Source: Roseospira navarrensis
GTDB taxonomy: Bacteria > Pseudomonadota > Alphaproteobacteria > Rhodospirillales > Rhodospirillaceae
NCBI RefSeq assembly: GCF_009601025.1
Contig: NZ_WIVE01000009.1
Location: 22,176-86,175 of the forward strand
DNA length: 64,000 bases
Direction of reading: 5' to 3'
Shown here piece after piece: positions 1 to 11,906 of the stretch. The notes beneath the pieces are model-generated. The model did no database searches, had not been told where the DNA came from, and worked only from the letters and a program-made list of their open reading frames with translations. The position numbers and the translations under genes were made by a program. The stretch's first letter is position 1; each line of letters starts with the position of its first letter.

Positions 1-588
1 GTCGTCGTAGGACCCCTCGTAGGCTTTGCCCGGGCCGTGCAGGCGGACATAGGCGAAATCGGCGGTGGTCTTGACCGGCGAGGTCCGGCCGTCGATGTCG
101 TAGACGGCGAACGCGGCAGAGTGGCGGGCCAGAACCGCGTCGATCTCGTCGGAGAACCAGCTTTCGTCGCGCGCCTCGACGGCGCACCGCAGGTCGTCCG
201 GCACGGCCGCCAGCAGGGCGTCGAGGCGCTCAGGATTCGCGCGCCAGTTCGGCGGCAACTGGAACAGCAGCGGCCCCAAACGGTCGCCCAGCGACCGTGC
301 GGCGTCCAGGAACCGGGCCAGGCTGTCCGCCGGGTCCTTCAGCTTCTTCATGTGGGTGATGTAGCGGCTGGCCTTGCAGGCGAACACGAACCCGTCCGGA
401 GTCTGCGCCCGCCAGGACGCCAGCGTGTCCGGCGACGGCAGGGCGTAAAAGGTATTGTTGACCTCCACCGCCGGGAACCGGCCGGCGTACTGCGCCAGCC
501 GGTCGGCGGGGCGGGTGCTCTCCGGATAGAACGGCCCGACCCAGTGGTCGTAGTGCCACCCGGAGGTTCCGATCAGGATGCGGGCCAT
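1..588 (-). CDS. DUF72 family protein (YecE-like), 3' end outside window
   Basis: The minus-strand frame starts at ATG 588 with MARILIGTSGWHYDHW and runs off the left edge, so about 196 residues are visible and the C-terminus is missing. The GTSGW start, the early WVGPFYPE segment, the VEVNNTFY segment and the later FVFACKASRYITH stretch are typical of DUF72, a TIM-barrel-like family of unknown biochemical role. The gene begins 12 bases after the stop of the aldolase gene upstream, so the two are probably co-transcribed. I see nothing that identifies a substrate. Family assignment is firm; function is unknown. Confidence 0.85.
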   Translation of the reverse strand, partial: MARILIGTSGWHYDHWVGPFYPESTRPADRLAQYAGRFPAVEVNNTFYALPSPDTLASWRAQTPDGFVFACKASRYITHMKKLKDPADSLARFLDAARSLGDRLGPLLFQLPPNWRANPERLDALLAAVPDDLRCAVEARDESWFSDEIDAVLARHSAAFAVYDIDGRTSPVKTTADFAYVRLHGPGKAYEGSYDD

Positions 589-600
589 GATCGAAGGTCC

Positions 601-1617
601 TCAGGCGACAAGTTGGCCCAGCGCGGCTTGCTGGTTGGCCTTGGCCCGGTCCAGGAACGCCGCCCGTGCCGCCCCGGCGTTGGCGTTGTCGCCCGCCCAG
701 GTCTTCAGCGCGGCCTGTTGCAGCGCCCGGCCGTAGGAGAAGCTGAGCGGCCACGGCGCGCCCTCCAGCCGTGCCCGCCGGTTGATGGCATCCAGGTTGA
801 TGGTGGCCTGCTCGTCATCCTGGCCGCCGGACAGGAACACGATCCCCGGGACGGCCGCCGGCACGGTGCGGCGGAAACAGGCCAGGGTGCGTTCCGCCAC
901 GGTGTCCGGATCGGCCTGATCGGCGGCGTCCTTGCCGGAGATCACCATGTTCGGCTTGAGAAGCATCCCCTCCGGCCGCACGCCCTGGATGCGCAGGTCC
1001 TCGAACACCGCATGCTGCACGGCTTCGGTGGCCGAGAAACAGGCCGCGATGTCGTGGCCGCCGTCCATCAGCACTTCCGGCTCGACGATGGGCACCAAGC
1101 CGTTTTCCTGAGCCAGCGCGGCATAGCGCGCCAGAGCATGTGCGTTCACGTGGATGCTGCGCGCACTGGGCCGACCGTCGCCGATGCTGTAGACCGCGCG
1201 CCACTTGGCGAAGCGCGCCCCCAGGGCGGCGTATTCCTTGAACCGATCGCGCAGGCCGTCCAGACCCTCGGTCACGGTCTCGCCGCCGTCGGGCTCGGGC
1301 GCAAGCGGCTTGGCCCCCGTGTCCACCTTGATGCCGGGGATCATGCCCGCGTCCTCGATCAGACGCACCAGCGGGGTGCCGTCCGGGGCGGCCTGCCGGA
1401 TGGTCTCGTCGTACAGGATCACGCCGCTGACATGCGCGCCGATGCCCGGCGTGCCCACCAGCATGTGGCGGTAGTCGCGGCGGCTGGTCTCCGTGGACTC
1501 CACGCCCACGGCGTCGAAGCGCTTGCGGATCGAGCCGGTGCTCTCGTCCGCCGCCAGCAGGCCCTTGCCGTCGGCGACCAGGGCGGTGGCGGTTTCGTGC
1601 AGTCGTGCGATGTCCAA
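601..1617 (-). CDS. Class I fructose-bisphosphate aldolase
   Basis: This 338-residue protein is a cytoplasmic class I (Schiff-base) aldolase that cleaves fructose 1,6-bisphosphate to two triose phosphates. The N-terminus carries GLLAADESTGSI, and the catalytic lysine lies in GMLLKPNMV at about residue 221. FLSGGQDDEQATINLDAIN near residues 265-285 is also characteristic. I chose a TTG start at 1617: it gives the usual family N-terminus (LDIARLHETA) and is preceded by GGGAGG at a good distance. The longer ATG frame to 1749 adds a low-complexity tail that runs into the gene upstream. It probably shares a transcript with the DUF72 gene. A phosphofructokinase-type gene lies about 4 kb away. Confidence 0.92.
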   Translation of the reverse strand: MDIARLHETATALVADGKGLLAADESTGSIRKRFDAVGVESTETSRRDYRHMLVGTPGIGAHVSGVILYDETIRQAAPDGTPLVRLIEDAGMIPGIKVDTGAKPLAPEPDGGETVTEGLDGLRDRFKEYAALGARFAKWRAVYSIGDGRPSARSIHVNAHALARYAALAQENGLVPIVEPEVLMDGGHDIAACFSATEAVQHAVFEDLRIQGVRPEGMLLKPNMVISGKDAADQADPDTVAERTLACFRRTVPAAVPGIVFLSGGQDDEQATINLDAINRRARLEGAPWPLSFSYGRALQQAALKTWAGDNANAGAARAAFLDRAKANQQAALGQLVA

Positions 1618-1693
1618 GGGAGCCTCCCGTTCGGTGTCGTCTTCGGCGGATGGGGTCCCGCCCAGGGCGGGTGGGGCGGGGCGTTCCTTCACA

Positions 1694-2392
1694 TCACCCG
1701 TCCGATGCCGGGGTGACATCGCCGTACACAAACGGCGTGGTCCCCACAACCATAGTGCGCGGGTAGGCGAAGGTCACCACCTCGTCGTCCCGCGCGACCG
1801 TGCCGGCCGTCCAGGGCAGGGCGTACATCGCCTGGGTCTGCGTCAGGTCCACCACGTAGGCAGTCAGGTCCCCGGCCGGATTGAACATCAGATCATCCAC
1901 CGCGCCGGTGCCGTCCGCCAGGGTCACGCGCAGGTCCAGCAGCTCGCGGGCGGTCCAATCCATGGGCTCGGGGGCGGCGTCCGTCACCATCTCAAGACGG
2001 CTGGCGACCGCCTCGGTGTCCAGGCCCAGCTCCACCGAGCCGGTGGCGGGATTGATGTCCGCTTGGGTCCAGGGGACCTCGAACCAGCCCAGCGCGCCGT
2101 CCGTCCTGGCGGCGCGCACGACGATGGTCTCGATCAGGCCCGTGGTGCCGATGGTGGCGTCGTGGACGATGCCCACGGCATCGCCGTCGCGGCTCAGCAC
2201 GGTGCCGCCCAGAATGCCGGACATGCGCCAGTCGCTGTACAGCGGCGTCGTGTCCCAGGTCTCCAGGCCCTTGGCGGGCGGGGACAACGCGGCGCCCCCA
2301 TCGGAGGCGGCCGGCGCCGGGCCGGTCAGCGCGAGGGGCCCGGCGGCCAGGGCCAGGGCGAAGGCGGCGGGGGTGCGGATCATGCGGGTCAT
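1694..2392 (-). CDS. Exported PRC-barrel domain protein
   Basis: A 232-residue protein with an N-terminal signal peptide: basic MTRMIRT, a hydrophobic stretch, then cleavage around APAAS near residue 29. The mature part holds two PRC-barrel-like units. The first is at about 50-115 (WRMSGILGGTVLSRDGDAVG) and the second at about 140-215 (LLDLRVTLADGTGAVDD). PRC-barrels are small beta domains found in photosynthetic reaction-centre H subunits, RimM and many alphaproteobacterial stress proteins. The protein is probably periplasmic with a structural or binding role, but no ligand can be named. A near-EcfG promoter lies about 90 bases upstream, suggesting general-stress control. Confidence 0.8.
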   Translation of the reverse strand: MTRMIRTPAAFALALAAGPLALTGPAPAASDGGAALSPPAKGLETWDTTPLYSDWRMSGILGGTVLSRDGDAVGIVHDATIGTTGLIETIVVRAARTDGALGWFEVPWTQADINPATGSVELGLDTEAVASRLEMVTDAAPEPMDWTARELLDLRVTLADGTGAVDDLMFNPAGDLTAYVVDLTQTQAMYALPWTAGTVARDDEVVTFAYPRTMVVGTTPFVYGDVTPASDG

Positions 2393-2481
2393 GAGTCACT
2401 CTCCCGTGTGGTGCGAACAGGGACGCCACGGGCACGCCCAAGGGTGTCGGCGCGCCGCCGTGGCGATGGGCTTGCCCAGGA

Positions 2482-2507
2482 AACTCATGACCCGGGGGGC
2501 GGGTTCC
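2482..2507 (-). promoter_or_regulatory. Near-consensus EcfG promoter for the PRC-barrel gene
   Basis: On the minus strand GGAAC (2507-2503) is followed after 17 bases by AGTT (2485-2482), one mismatch from the EcfG consensus GGAAC-N16/17-CGTT. It is 90 bases upstream of the start at 2392 and correctly oriented. The GGAAC overlaps a GC-rich inverted repeat at about 2497-2517, which could be the MFS gene's terminator. Confidence 0.4.
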
Positions 2508-2523
2508 AGCCCCGCCCGCCCCG

Positions 2524-3849
2524 TCAGCGCGGCGCCGTCTCGCCTTTCGTGACGCCCGGCCCGTGCCGGTGCAGCAGATAGGCGGCGTGGCTGGTGTGCG
2601 GCACGGCGACGAACCCCTGCTTCACCTCCATGTCCGGGGCGGGCGCGACCAGCAGCCGCCAGACGCCCATGAGCAGGATCAGGACGCCGGTTCCTCCGAT
2701 GAAGGCGAACAGGCCGGTCGGCCCCAGCGATCCCATCAGCACGCTGGCGGCGAAGGGGCCGAACACCGAGCCGAATCCGTAGATCAGGATCAGGCCGCTG
2801 GCCACGGCGATCAGGTCGTTGCGCTCGATCTGGTCGTTGGCGTGGGCCACGCAGAGCGAGTACACGGGCATCAGGGTGCCCCCCAGCAGGAACGACAGCC
2901 CCAGCAGACTCCACAGCGGCGCTTCGGGCCCCATCACCGTCATCCCGGCCGACACGGCGACCGAGGCGGCCGCCGCGGCCAGGGCCACAAGGCGGCGGTC
3001 CACACGGTCCGACAGCCATCCGAAGGGCCATTGCAGCGCCAGCGCGCCCAGCAGCATGAGACCGATGAGGGCGGCAATGCCGGCCTCGCTCAGGCCGATG
3101 CGCTGGCCGAAGGTCGGGGCCATGCCGAAGAACGCGCTGGCGGCCAGTCCCGTCAGGCCGGACCCGAACAGGGCGAAGGGCGAAATCCGGTAGAGCTGGG
3201 ACAGCTTGGGCCGGTCGGCCGTGACGACGCCGGGAACGCCGGCCCGGCTGAGCGTGATCGGCACCAGCGACAGCGACAGGCACACCGAGACCAAGCAGAA
3301 CAGCACGAACCCGCCGGGCGACGCCATCAGCAGCATGGGTTGGCTGGCGGCCCAGCCCGCGTAGAAGACGATCATGTACATGGCCAGGATGTGGCCGCGC
3401 TGGTCCCGGCCGGTGGCGCCGTTGAGCCATGTCTCTATGACGATCAGCAGGCCGGCATAGCTGGCGCCGTGCAGCGCGCGCAGAACCATCCAGACGGGCG
3501 GCGAGACGACGATCACGAACACCAACGACAGGGCCGATGCGATGGACGCCAGCGCGGCATAGGCGCGGATGTGGCCGACCGACTCGATCAGTCGGGGCGC
3601 GACCACCGTACCGATGGCGAACCCCGCGAAATACGCCGACATGATGAGGCCGATGGTGGTGTCGGACATGTTCTCCAGGCCGGCGCGCACGCCCACAAGG
3701 GTCGCCTGCAGCCCGTTGCCCGCGAGCAGCAGAGCCACCCCGGCCAGCAGCGCCCGGATCTGCCAGACGCGCAGGCCGCCCGGGTCCTCAGCCCGGGAGG
3801 TGTCAACGTGCGGTGTGTGCTCGGCGGTGGTGGATGCGGATGCGGTCAC
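2524..3849 (-). CDS. MFS transporter (YcaD-like)
   Basis: A 441-residue inner-membrane protein with about 12 hydrophobic helices and a central loop, as expected for a major facilitator. YLR-type motif A segments are visible: the helix 2-3 loop has RLIESVGHIRAYA, and the second half has GWLSDRVDRRLV. The early segment GLIMSAYFAGFAIGT and the overall pattern resemble the YcaD/Bcr-like group of exporters; the substrate is not evident. I chose a GTG start at 3849 preceded by GAGG, because the longer frame to 3960 adds a non-membrane, low-complexity tail. An exact EcfG promoter lies 71 bases upstream, placing this transporter in the general stress regulon. Confidence 0.85.
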   Translation of the reverse strand: MTASASTTAEHTPHVDTSRAEDPGGLRVWQIRALLAGVALLLAGNGLQATLVGVRAGLENMSDTTIGLIMSAYFAGFAIGTVVAPRLIESVGHIRAYAALASIASALSLVFVIVVSPPVWMVLRALHGASYAGLLIVIETWLNGATGRDQRGHILAMYMIVFYAGWAASQPMLLMASPGGFVLFCLVSVCLSLSLVPITLSRAGVPGVVTADRPKLSQLYRISPFALFGSGLTGLAASAFFGMAPTFGQRIGLSEAGIAALIGLMLLGALALQWPFGWLSDRVDRRLVALAAAAASVAVSAGMTVMGPEAPLWSLLGLSFLLGGTLMPVYSLCVAHANDQIERNDLIAVASGLILIYGFGSVFGPFAASVLMGSLGPTGLFAFIGGTGVLILLMGVWRLLVAPAPDMEVKQGFVAVPHTSHAAYLLHRHGPGVTKGETAPR

Positions 3850-3919
3850 GGGCGGGCCTCGGTGCAATGTGCAGACGGAGCCGGTCCCACAGGACAAGGG
3901 CCGGCGCGCGTGCGAGTGA

Positions 3920-3944
3920 AACGCGCTTCGACCGATCCGGTTCC
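3920..3944 (-). promoter_or_regulatory. EcfG-type promoter upstream of the MFS gene
   Basis: Minus strand: GGAAC at 3944-3940, a 16-base spacer, and CGTT at 3923-3920. This is an exact match to the alphaproteobacterial EcfG consensus. The MFS start is 71 bases downstream. Confidence 0.7.
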
Positions 3945-3975
3945 CGCGCCGCGCGCCCATCCGCTGGCGCGCCCG

Positions 3976-4554
3976 TCACGCCAGCACCCATGCGGTGAAC
4001 GCCGCCCAGGCCAGCACGGCGGCCGGAATGACGCCGAGCAGGCCCGCCGTCCAGCGGCCGCCCGGTCCCAGGATCAGCGCGCCCAGGGTCAGCAGCGCCG
4101 TGGCCACGGGGGTGACGCCGGCCAGCCGCCAGGCCGCCGCCGAGCCCTCCCAGACGGCCATGCCCAGCGGGTAGACCCCCAGGGCGACGACGAGCAGTCC
4201 GATCCCGAACGACAGGCGCGCCCGCGATCGCTGCGCCACCGGCTCGGGACCCCGCCCGGCGTGCCCCAGCAGCAGCGCGGCTTGACCAAGGCAGGCGGCC
4301 CCGTGGGCGGTCGCCAGGAAACTGAGGTGGGTTAACTCGGCCATGTAGAACACGCCGCCGACCCAGGCCCAGAAGGCGGTCAGGATCAGCGCGGGCAGGC
4401 GGGTGGTGCGCGGGGTGGGGCGCGCCAGCACGACCAGCAGCGCCGCGATCAGCAGAACGGCGGCGATCTGCGCCGGCCAGATGCTCTCGTGATAGCCGGC
4501 AAGAAACGCCTGCAGGACCTCGGCCGAATAGGGCAGGGTCACCGAAACGGCCAT
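3976..4554 (-). CDS. DUF6064-like integral membrane protein
   Basis: A 192-residue protein with about six hydrophobic helices and short loops. The N-terminal MAVSVTLPYSAEVLQAFLAGYHESIWPAQ resembles the start of DUF6064-family proteins, whose function is unknown. It begins three bases after the stop of the aldo/keto reductase gene, so the two form one transcriptional unit. A channel or envelope role is possible, but nothing in the sequence shows one. Confidence 0.7.
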   Translation of the reverse strand: MAVSVTLPYSAEVLQAFLAGYHESIWPAQIAAVLLIAALLVVLARPTPRTTRLPALILTAFWAWVGGVFYMAELTHLSFLATAHGAACLGQAALLLGHAGRGPEPVAQRSRARLSFGIGLLVVALGVYPLGMAVWEGSAAAWRLAGVTPVATALLTLGALILGPGGRWTAGLLGVIPAAVLAWAAFTAWVLA

Positions 4555-4557
4555 CGC

Positions 4558-5526
4558 CTACAGCGTCTCCACGTACTGCGCCATGCGCGCCCGTGTCTTT
4601 TCGTCGGGCAGGCGGCCGGTGGCGGCCGCCATGTTCTCGCGCAGGTGCGGCAACTGCGAGGTGGCCGGAATGGCGCAGGTCACCGCCGGGTGCGAGACGA
4701 TGAACTTGAGAAAGAAATCGGCCCAGGTCACCGCGTCCGCCTGCTCCTCCGCCCAGGGCGGCAGGGGCTTGTCCTGGAACAGGCGGAACAGGCCCTTCTG
4801 TCGATAGGGCCGGTTGGCGATCACGGCCATGCCCCGGTCCCGCGCCAGGGGCAGGATTCGGTCCTCCACGGCGCGATCCAGGATGTTGTAGGTCACCTGG
4901 ATGAAGTCCAGGTCCTGGGTTTCCATGACACGGATCAGTTCGTCATGGCGCCGCCCATGCGAGGTGGTCACGCCGATGTAGCGCACCTGACCCTCCGCCT
5001 TCATCTCGCGCAGGGTCTCCAGGTGGCCTTCCCAGTTCTTCAGGTTGTGGACCTGCATCAGGTCGAACCCGTCCACGCCCCACAGGCGGCGCTGTTCGCC
5101 GATCTGCTCCGGACCGCCGCTGGTCCACGAGGTCCAGACCTTGCTGGCGGAGAACAGGCCGTCAGTGGTCTCCAACCGAGACAACCCGTAGCCCAGCACC
5201 TCGGCGGACGAGCCGTACATGGGCGAACAGTCGATCATGCGGCCGCCGCGCCGGAAGAACTCGCGCAGGATGCCGGTGCGGTGATCGCGAAGGGCCTGGT
5301 CATCGCCCACGTTGAAGGTGATCCAGGTGCCCATGCCGACCACGGGCACGGCTTCTCCGGTGGACGGGATGGTCTTGGTCAGGACATCGCCGAAGTCGGT
5401 CGGCCGCACGGGGCGGGCGAGGGCATCCATGGAGCGTCCGGCCCAGGCCAGCGCCGAGGCGCCGGCCAGTCCGGCCAGGAAGGCCCTGCGATCGGGGCGG
5501 CTGTCATCTCGTGGCGGAGGGGGCAT
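4558..5526 (-). CDS. Aldo/keto reductase with Tat signal peptide
   Basis: A 322-residue protein. The N-terminus MPPPPRDDSRPDRRAFLAG has a twin-arginine motif (DRRAFLA) and a hydrophobic segment ending near WAGRSM, so the enzyme is predicted to be exported folded with its cofactor. The reductase domain follows (VPVVGMGTWITF), with the Asp and Tyr of the tetrad visible in RMIDCSPMYGSS. A later EGQVRYIGVTTSHGRR segment matches the family core. I chose ATG 5526 over 5553 because GGGAG lies eight bases before it. It is transcribed with the membrane protein downstream. The physiological substrate is unknown. Confidence 0.85.
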   Translation of the reverse strand: MPPPPRDDSRPDRRAFLAGLAGASALAWAGRSMDALARPVRPTDFGDVLTKTIPSTGEAVPVVGMGTWITFNVGDDQALRDHRTGILREFFRRGGRMIDCSPMYGSSAEVLGYGLSRLETTDGLFSASKVWTSWTSGGPEQIGEQRRLWGVDGFDLMQVHNLKNWEGHLETLREMKAEGQVRYIGVTTSHGRRHDELIRVMETQDLDFIQVTYNILDRAVEDRILPLARDRGMAVIANRPYRQKGLFRLFQDKPLPPWAEEQADAVTWADFFLKFIVSHPAVTCAIPATSQLPHLRENMAAATGRLPDEKTRARMAQYVETL

Positions 5527-6631
5527 GATCCAAACTCCCGGGGTTTCTTGCATACCCGGCAGGTTGGGGCCGGCCCGGGCCGAGTCAACGGGGCGCCAAG
5601 CCGTGCGGCGCGCGCAAGACCATCAAGGCCGGGATGACACGCCTGCTCGGGCTGGGCGATGCTAGGGCGAACCCGCCGGCCAAACTGACGAGCCCCCATG
5701 TCCCCCGCGCCCCGCACCATCGCCGTGTCCCTCAACCCCGCCGTGGATCGGTCGCTGACCGTGCCCGGCTTCGCCGTCGATCGCGTCAACCGGATCGCCG
5801 CCAGCCGGACCGATCCCGGCGGCAAGGGGGTCAACGTGGCCTGTTTCCTGGCCCATCTGGGGCAGTCCGTCGCGCTGGCCGGTCTGCTGGGACGGGAGAC
5901 CGCCGCGCTGTTCACACGCCAGTTCGCGGCGATGGGGGTCACCGACATCACCGTGCCGGTTGCCGGGGCCACGCGGACCAACCTGAAGATCCTCGATCCG
6001 GACGCGGGCACCGTGACCGACCTGAACGGACCGGGCCCGGCCGTGACGGCGGCGGATGTCACGGCGGTGCGTCGGGCGCTGGAGCACGCGAGCGCGGGCG
6101 GCCTGGACTGGCTGGTGCTGTCGGGCAGCCTGCCCGACGGCCTGCCGCCCGACACCTATGCGGACCTGATCGCCTGGGGCCGCGCGCGGGGGGCCCGCGT
6201 GGTGCTGGACACCAGCGGGGCCGCGCTGGCCGAGGGCATCGGCGCCGGCCCGGATATCCTCAAGCCCAACCGGGCCGAGCTGGAAGCCCTGATGGGGCAC
6301 GCGCTGCCGGACATGACCGCCGTGGTCGCGTCGGCAGGCCGGCTGGTGGCCGGCGGGGTGGGGCTGGTGGTCGTCTCGCTCGGCCCTGGGGGTGCCGTGG
6401 TTCGGGATCGGGACGGCGCCTGGCTCGCCGTGCCGCCGGCCGTGCCGGTCGCGAGCACCGTCGGGGCGGGCGATGCCCTGGTGGCGGGCCTGATCCACGC
6501 CACCGCGCAGGGCCTGCCCGTGCCCGAGGCCGCCCGGGTGGCGGTCGGGGTCTCGGCCGCCGCCTTGGGCGAGATCGGCCCGCGCCTGCCTGCCCTGGAT
6601 CACATCGAGGCCCTGGCCGCGCGGGTCACCG

Positions 6632-7269
<638 letters not shown>

Positions 7270-7273
<4 letters not shown>

Positions 7274-7983
7274 GAGCGGAACAGCCTCGTGTACTGGGTT
7301 TCGTGGGCCATGCTGGTCCAGTCCACCATGGGCGCGGCGCTGCCCCGGTCGGACCAGGGACGGACGAGCGCGGCCTCGGTGGCCTGGATGAACACCGGAA
7401 CGAGCGCGGCCTGGGCCTGCTGACCGGCGGTCTGTCCCAGCGGGATCAGGCGCACACCGGCGGAGATCAGGTTCGCCCCCAGCGCATGCAGATAGCCGGC
7501 CAGCACGGGGCGCAGCGGCAGGCCGTGGCAGGCCGCCGCCAGCCCGACCGCGACCGGATAGGCGACATCGAGACCCGCATCCGTCAGCACGGCCCGGGCC
7601 TTTGCGATGCCCTCGGCCGGCCAGCCGTCTGTGATGGCGCGCAGGAACGCCGCGCCCTGGGCGGAGGCTTCCAGCGCCATCTCGGCCGTGGCGCGCTGGG
7701 CGGCGGCCTCCTCCGCACTCTCCCGGAGCGCGGCCCAGTCGCGGGCCGCGACCGCCCGGTGACTCTCCCGCAGGCAGTCGGCATCCAGCCGCCCGGATCC
7801 CTGTGCGACGATCCAGCCCACCCAGTCCATCAGGCTGTCCCGGTCGTGGACCAGACCGGCCTCGACGGCGGCTTCAAGGCCGTGGCTCCAGGTGAAGGCC
7901 CCGACGGGAAAGGCCGGCGACAGCCACGCCAGCAGGCGATGCAGCGCCGGGTCCGCGAGGGGCATGTCGGTGGGCTCAGTCAT
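7270..7983 (-). CDS. ureF: Urease accessory protein UreF
   Basis: A 237-residue helical UreF, which docks on the urease-UreD complex and gates UreG. Recognisable blocks are [20 protein letters not shown] near the N-terminus, [11 protein letters not shown] and [21 protein letters not shown] set the start at ATG 7983, which overlaps the ureE stop by eight bases. A longer frame to 8037 exists, but its first residues simply mirror the ureE His-rich codons in another frame. It overlaps ureG by four bases. Confidence 0.95.
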
Positions 7984-8488
7984 GGTGGTGACCATGCCCG
8001 TGACTGTGCCCATGCCCATGCCCATGCCCCCCGCCATAGGCGCCGCCTTCCGGTGAGAACGGCGCCTCGTGCCGGGTCAGGATGCCGCCCAGCCCGCGCG
8101 CCATGTCGGCGATGACATGATCGTCGGCGATGCGCAGGGTCAGGCCGTCCGTCAGCACCTCGACCGGCAGATGCCGGTTGCCCAGGTGCCACGCCATGCG
8201 GGCGGCGTGGCGGGTGTCGGAACAGGCGATGTCGAGCACCGGCTCCGCCCGCGCCACGACCCGAATGAACCCGCCGTCCCCCAGATCCAGGCCGTCGCCG
8301 TCGCGCATGGCCACCGCCGCCGGCAGATCGAGCAGGAAGGGGGTCCCCGCGTCGTCGATCAGACGCACGCGGCGCCGGTGCCGCTCGGCACAGGCGAGGG
8401 TGACGGTCCCGCCGGTTCGGGCCTCGGGCCAGGTGCCGGCGGGATGGTGGCGGACGGCGCGGCGGTCCGGGGCGGCACTCACGGTCAT
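7976..8488 (-). CDS. ureE: Urease accessory protein UreE with His-rich tail
   Basis: A 170-residue nickel metallochaperone. The N-terminal domain is at about 25-95 and the Ni-binding C-terminal domain at about 95-150, with WHLGNRHLP containing the conserved His. The last 20 residues are a GHGHGHS-type histidine tail that stores or hands over nickel. The ATG at 8488 has AGGAGG only two bases upstream. The in-frame GTG two codons later (8482) has ideal spacing and may be the true start. The gene lies six bases after ureC. Confidence 0.95.
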   Translation of the reverse strand: MTVSAAPDRRAVRHHPAGTWPEARTGGTVTLACAERHRRRVRLIDDAGTPFLLDLPAAVAMRDGDGLDLGDGGFIRVVARAEPVLDIACSDTRHAARMAWHLGNRHLPVEVLTDGLTLRIADDHVIADMARGLGGILTRHEAPFSPEGGAYGGGHGHGHGHSHGHGHHHD

Positions 8489-8494
8489 CGCCTC

Positions 8495-10204
<1,710 letters not shown>

Positions 10205-10247
10205 GGCTCTACCCCTCCAGCGGCCCCTGGACCGCGCCTGTGAACCC

Positions 10248-10520
10248 TTAGACGGTGCGGCTGCCGACATAGGCCACCAGCGTGACCTCGCGGCTCTGGC
10301 CCGGCTCGAAGCGGACGGCCGAGCCCGCCGGCACGTCCAGCCGGAAGCCGCGCGCGGCCTCGCGGTCGAAGGACAGGGCGGCGTTGGTCTCGGCGAAGTG
10401 ATAGTGGCTGCCCACCTGCACCGGCCGGTCGCCGGTGTTGGCGACGGACAGGGTGCGGGTCTCGCGCCCGTCGTTCAGGGTCAGCACGCCGACGGCGGGA
10501 AAAAGCTCTCCGGGGATCAT
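10248..10520 (-). CDS. ureB: Urease subunit beta
   Basis: A 90-residue protein. It starts [11 protein letters not shown] and carries [21 protein letters not shown], the family core. It is slightly shorter than the usual 100-105 residues, ending at VAYVGSRTV, but the core is complete. It lies between ureA (13 bases away) and ureC (43 bases away). It assembles with UreA and UreC into the urease oligomer. Confidence 0.97.
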   Translation of the reverse strand: MIPGELFPAVGVLTLNDGRETRTLSVANTGDRPVQVGSHYHFAETNAALSFDREAARGFRLDVPAGSAVRFEPGQSREVTLVAYVGSRTV

Positions 10521-10533
10521 GGCCGGTCCCTCT

Positions 10534-10836
10534 CTAACGAATGGGCTGATGCACGGTCACCAGCTTGGTGCCGTCGGGGAAGGTCGCCTCGACCTGGATT
10601 TCGGGGATCATCTCGGGGATGCCCTCCATGACCTGATCGCGGGTCAGCACCTGACCGCCCGCGCGCATCAGGTCGGCGACCGAGCGGCCATCGCGCGCGC
10701 CCTCGACCACGGTGTCCGTGATGAGGGCGACGGCCTCCGGATGGTTGAGGCGCACGCCGCGATCCAGGCGCCGGCGGGCGACCTGCGCGGCCATGGCGAC
10801 AAGCAGTTTGTCCTTTTCCCGGGGCGTGAGGTTCAT
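10534..10836 (-). CDS. ureA: Urease subunit gamma
   Basis: A 100-residue protein, the standard length. It starts [17 protein letters not shown], with [16 protein letters not shown] and the terminal VTVHQPIR characteristic of UreA. The reading frame is open to 11373, but the upstream part is the antisense-frame shadow of ureD, and the ATG at 10836 gives the exact family N-terminus. It lies 26 bases after ureD. Confidence 0.97.
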   Translation of the reverse strand: MNLTPREKDKLLVAMAAQVARRRLDRGVRLNHPEAVALITDTVVEGARDGRSVADLMRAGGQVLTRDQVMEGIPEMIPEIQVEATFPDGTKLVTVHQPIR

Positions 10837-10862
10837 GGGTCGGAAGCCCCCCTGTTCGCTGT

Positions 10863-11729
10863 TCAGATGGACCAGAGTCGCGGCAGGGATGCCGCATGGC
10901 CGCCGCCGGCCTGCCGCAGCAGGGTCCAGACGTCGGCGAACGCGCCCAGCGCCGCCACGGTGGCGGGTGCCAGGATACGACAGATCATCAGGCCGTTGAC
11001 CGTCGTGCAGCCGGCCCGGACCCGGTCGTGAGTCTCCAGGCGGGTGCGGACGGCGTCGGTCAAGGCGGCCTCCTGGCCCGGCAGGCGCGCGATCAGCGTG
11101 GCCAGGGCCTCGGCCCCCGCGAACCCGGCCGGGGCCTGGCCCGCGCGGGCAAGATCGCCCTCCAGGTGCAGGGCATCGGCCCAGACAAGCCGACCGCTGA
11201 TGCGCACCGCCCAGGTGTCGCGGATCAGACCGCGCGTGAGGGTCTCGCCGTGGGCACGCCGCCCGAGGACCACGATCTCGCCCGCCAGCACATGCGCCGT
11301 GGGGTCCAGGTTCAGCACCGTCTCGCGCCGCAGCCGGGCGCGGTCGAAGACGATGGTTTCGCGCGGCAGCCACTCCAGCCAGCTTTCGGCCCCGGCGGTG
11401 AGGGAGACCGACACCTCAGCCGCGTCGCCCGTGCCGGAGCGGTAGACCTTCTCCGCCGCCTGGGCCATGACCATCGCCCGCGCGCCTTCGACCACCGTCA
11501 CCGAAACCGACAGCCGGTCGCCCGCCACCAGCCCGCCGCCGGTGTTGGCGACGCAGGCGGTCAGGGGCTCGCCGGGCACGGGATGCGGGAACAGGGCGCG
11601 CAGAGGCGCCGCCTGGTCCAGATCGACCAGTCGGGTCACCGGGCCGTCGCCGCGCAGCACGAGGCCAAGGCGGCCCACGGCCGTCTGACGGCGGATCGCC
11701 GCATCCGTGCGGGCGCCGTCGGGGCTCAC
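10863..11729 (-). CDS. ureD: Urease accessory protein UreD
   Basis: A 288-residue UreD/UreH scaffold that binds urease with UreF and UreG. Conserved blocks are [43 protein letters not shown] and [15 protein letters not shown]. The start is GTG at 11729 with GGAG eight bases upstream. It is the first gene of the urease operon (ureD-A-B-C-E-F-G, all minus strand). The 177-base gap to the divergent diaminopropionate ammonia-lyase gene must hold both promoters; I recognise no specific operator there. Confidence 0.95.
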   Translation of the reverse strand: MSPDGARTDAAIRRQTAVGRLGLVLRGDGPVTRLVDLDQAAPLRALFPHPVPGEPLTACVANTGGGLVAGDRLSVSVTVVEGARAMVMAQAAEKVYRSGTGDAAEVSVSLTAGAESWLEWLPRETIVFDRARLRRETVLNLDPTAHVLAGEIVVLGRRAHGETLTRGLIRDTWAVRISGRLVWADALHLEGDLARAGQAPAGFAGAEALATLIARLPGQEAALTDAVRTRLETHDRVRAGCTTVNGLMICRILAPATVAALGAFADVWTLLRQAGGGHAASLPRLWSI

Positions 11730-11906
11730 GCCACCGTCTCCCCAACTCGCAGTGTCATGCCGCCTTGCCCCCCTTGCGGGTCGTGTCCCGTCTTGCGGTC
11801 ATCCGTTACGATACGCATGGTTCGGGGTCTGTGCCATGGGCTTGGTCGTCACGGCCCTGGCCCGGCGCGCCGACCGTTTCCACGCCCGCGCCCGTTCCCG
11901 GTAATC

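Noticed and set aside
2497..2517. GC-rich inverted repeat downstream of the MFS gene as a terminator
   Set aside because: A short stem without a T-run; too weak to call separately, and it overlaps the near-EcfG promoter.
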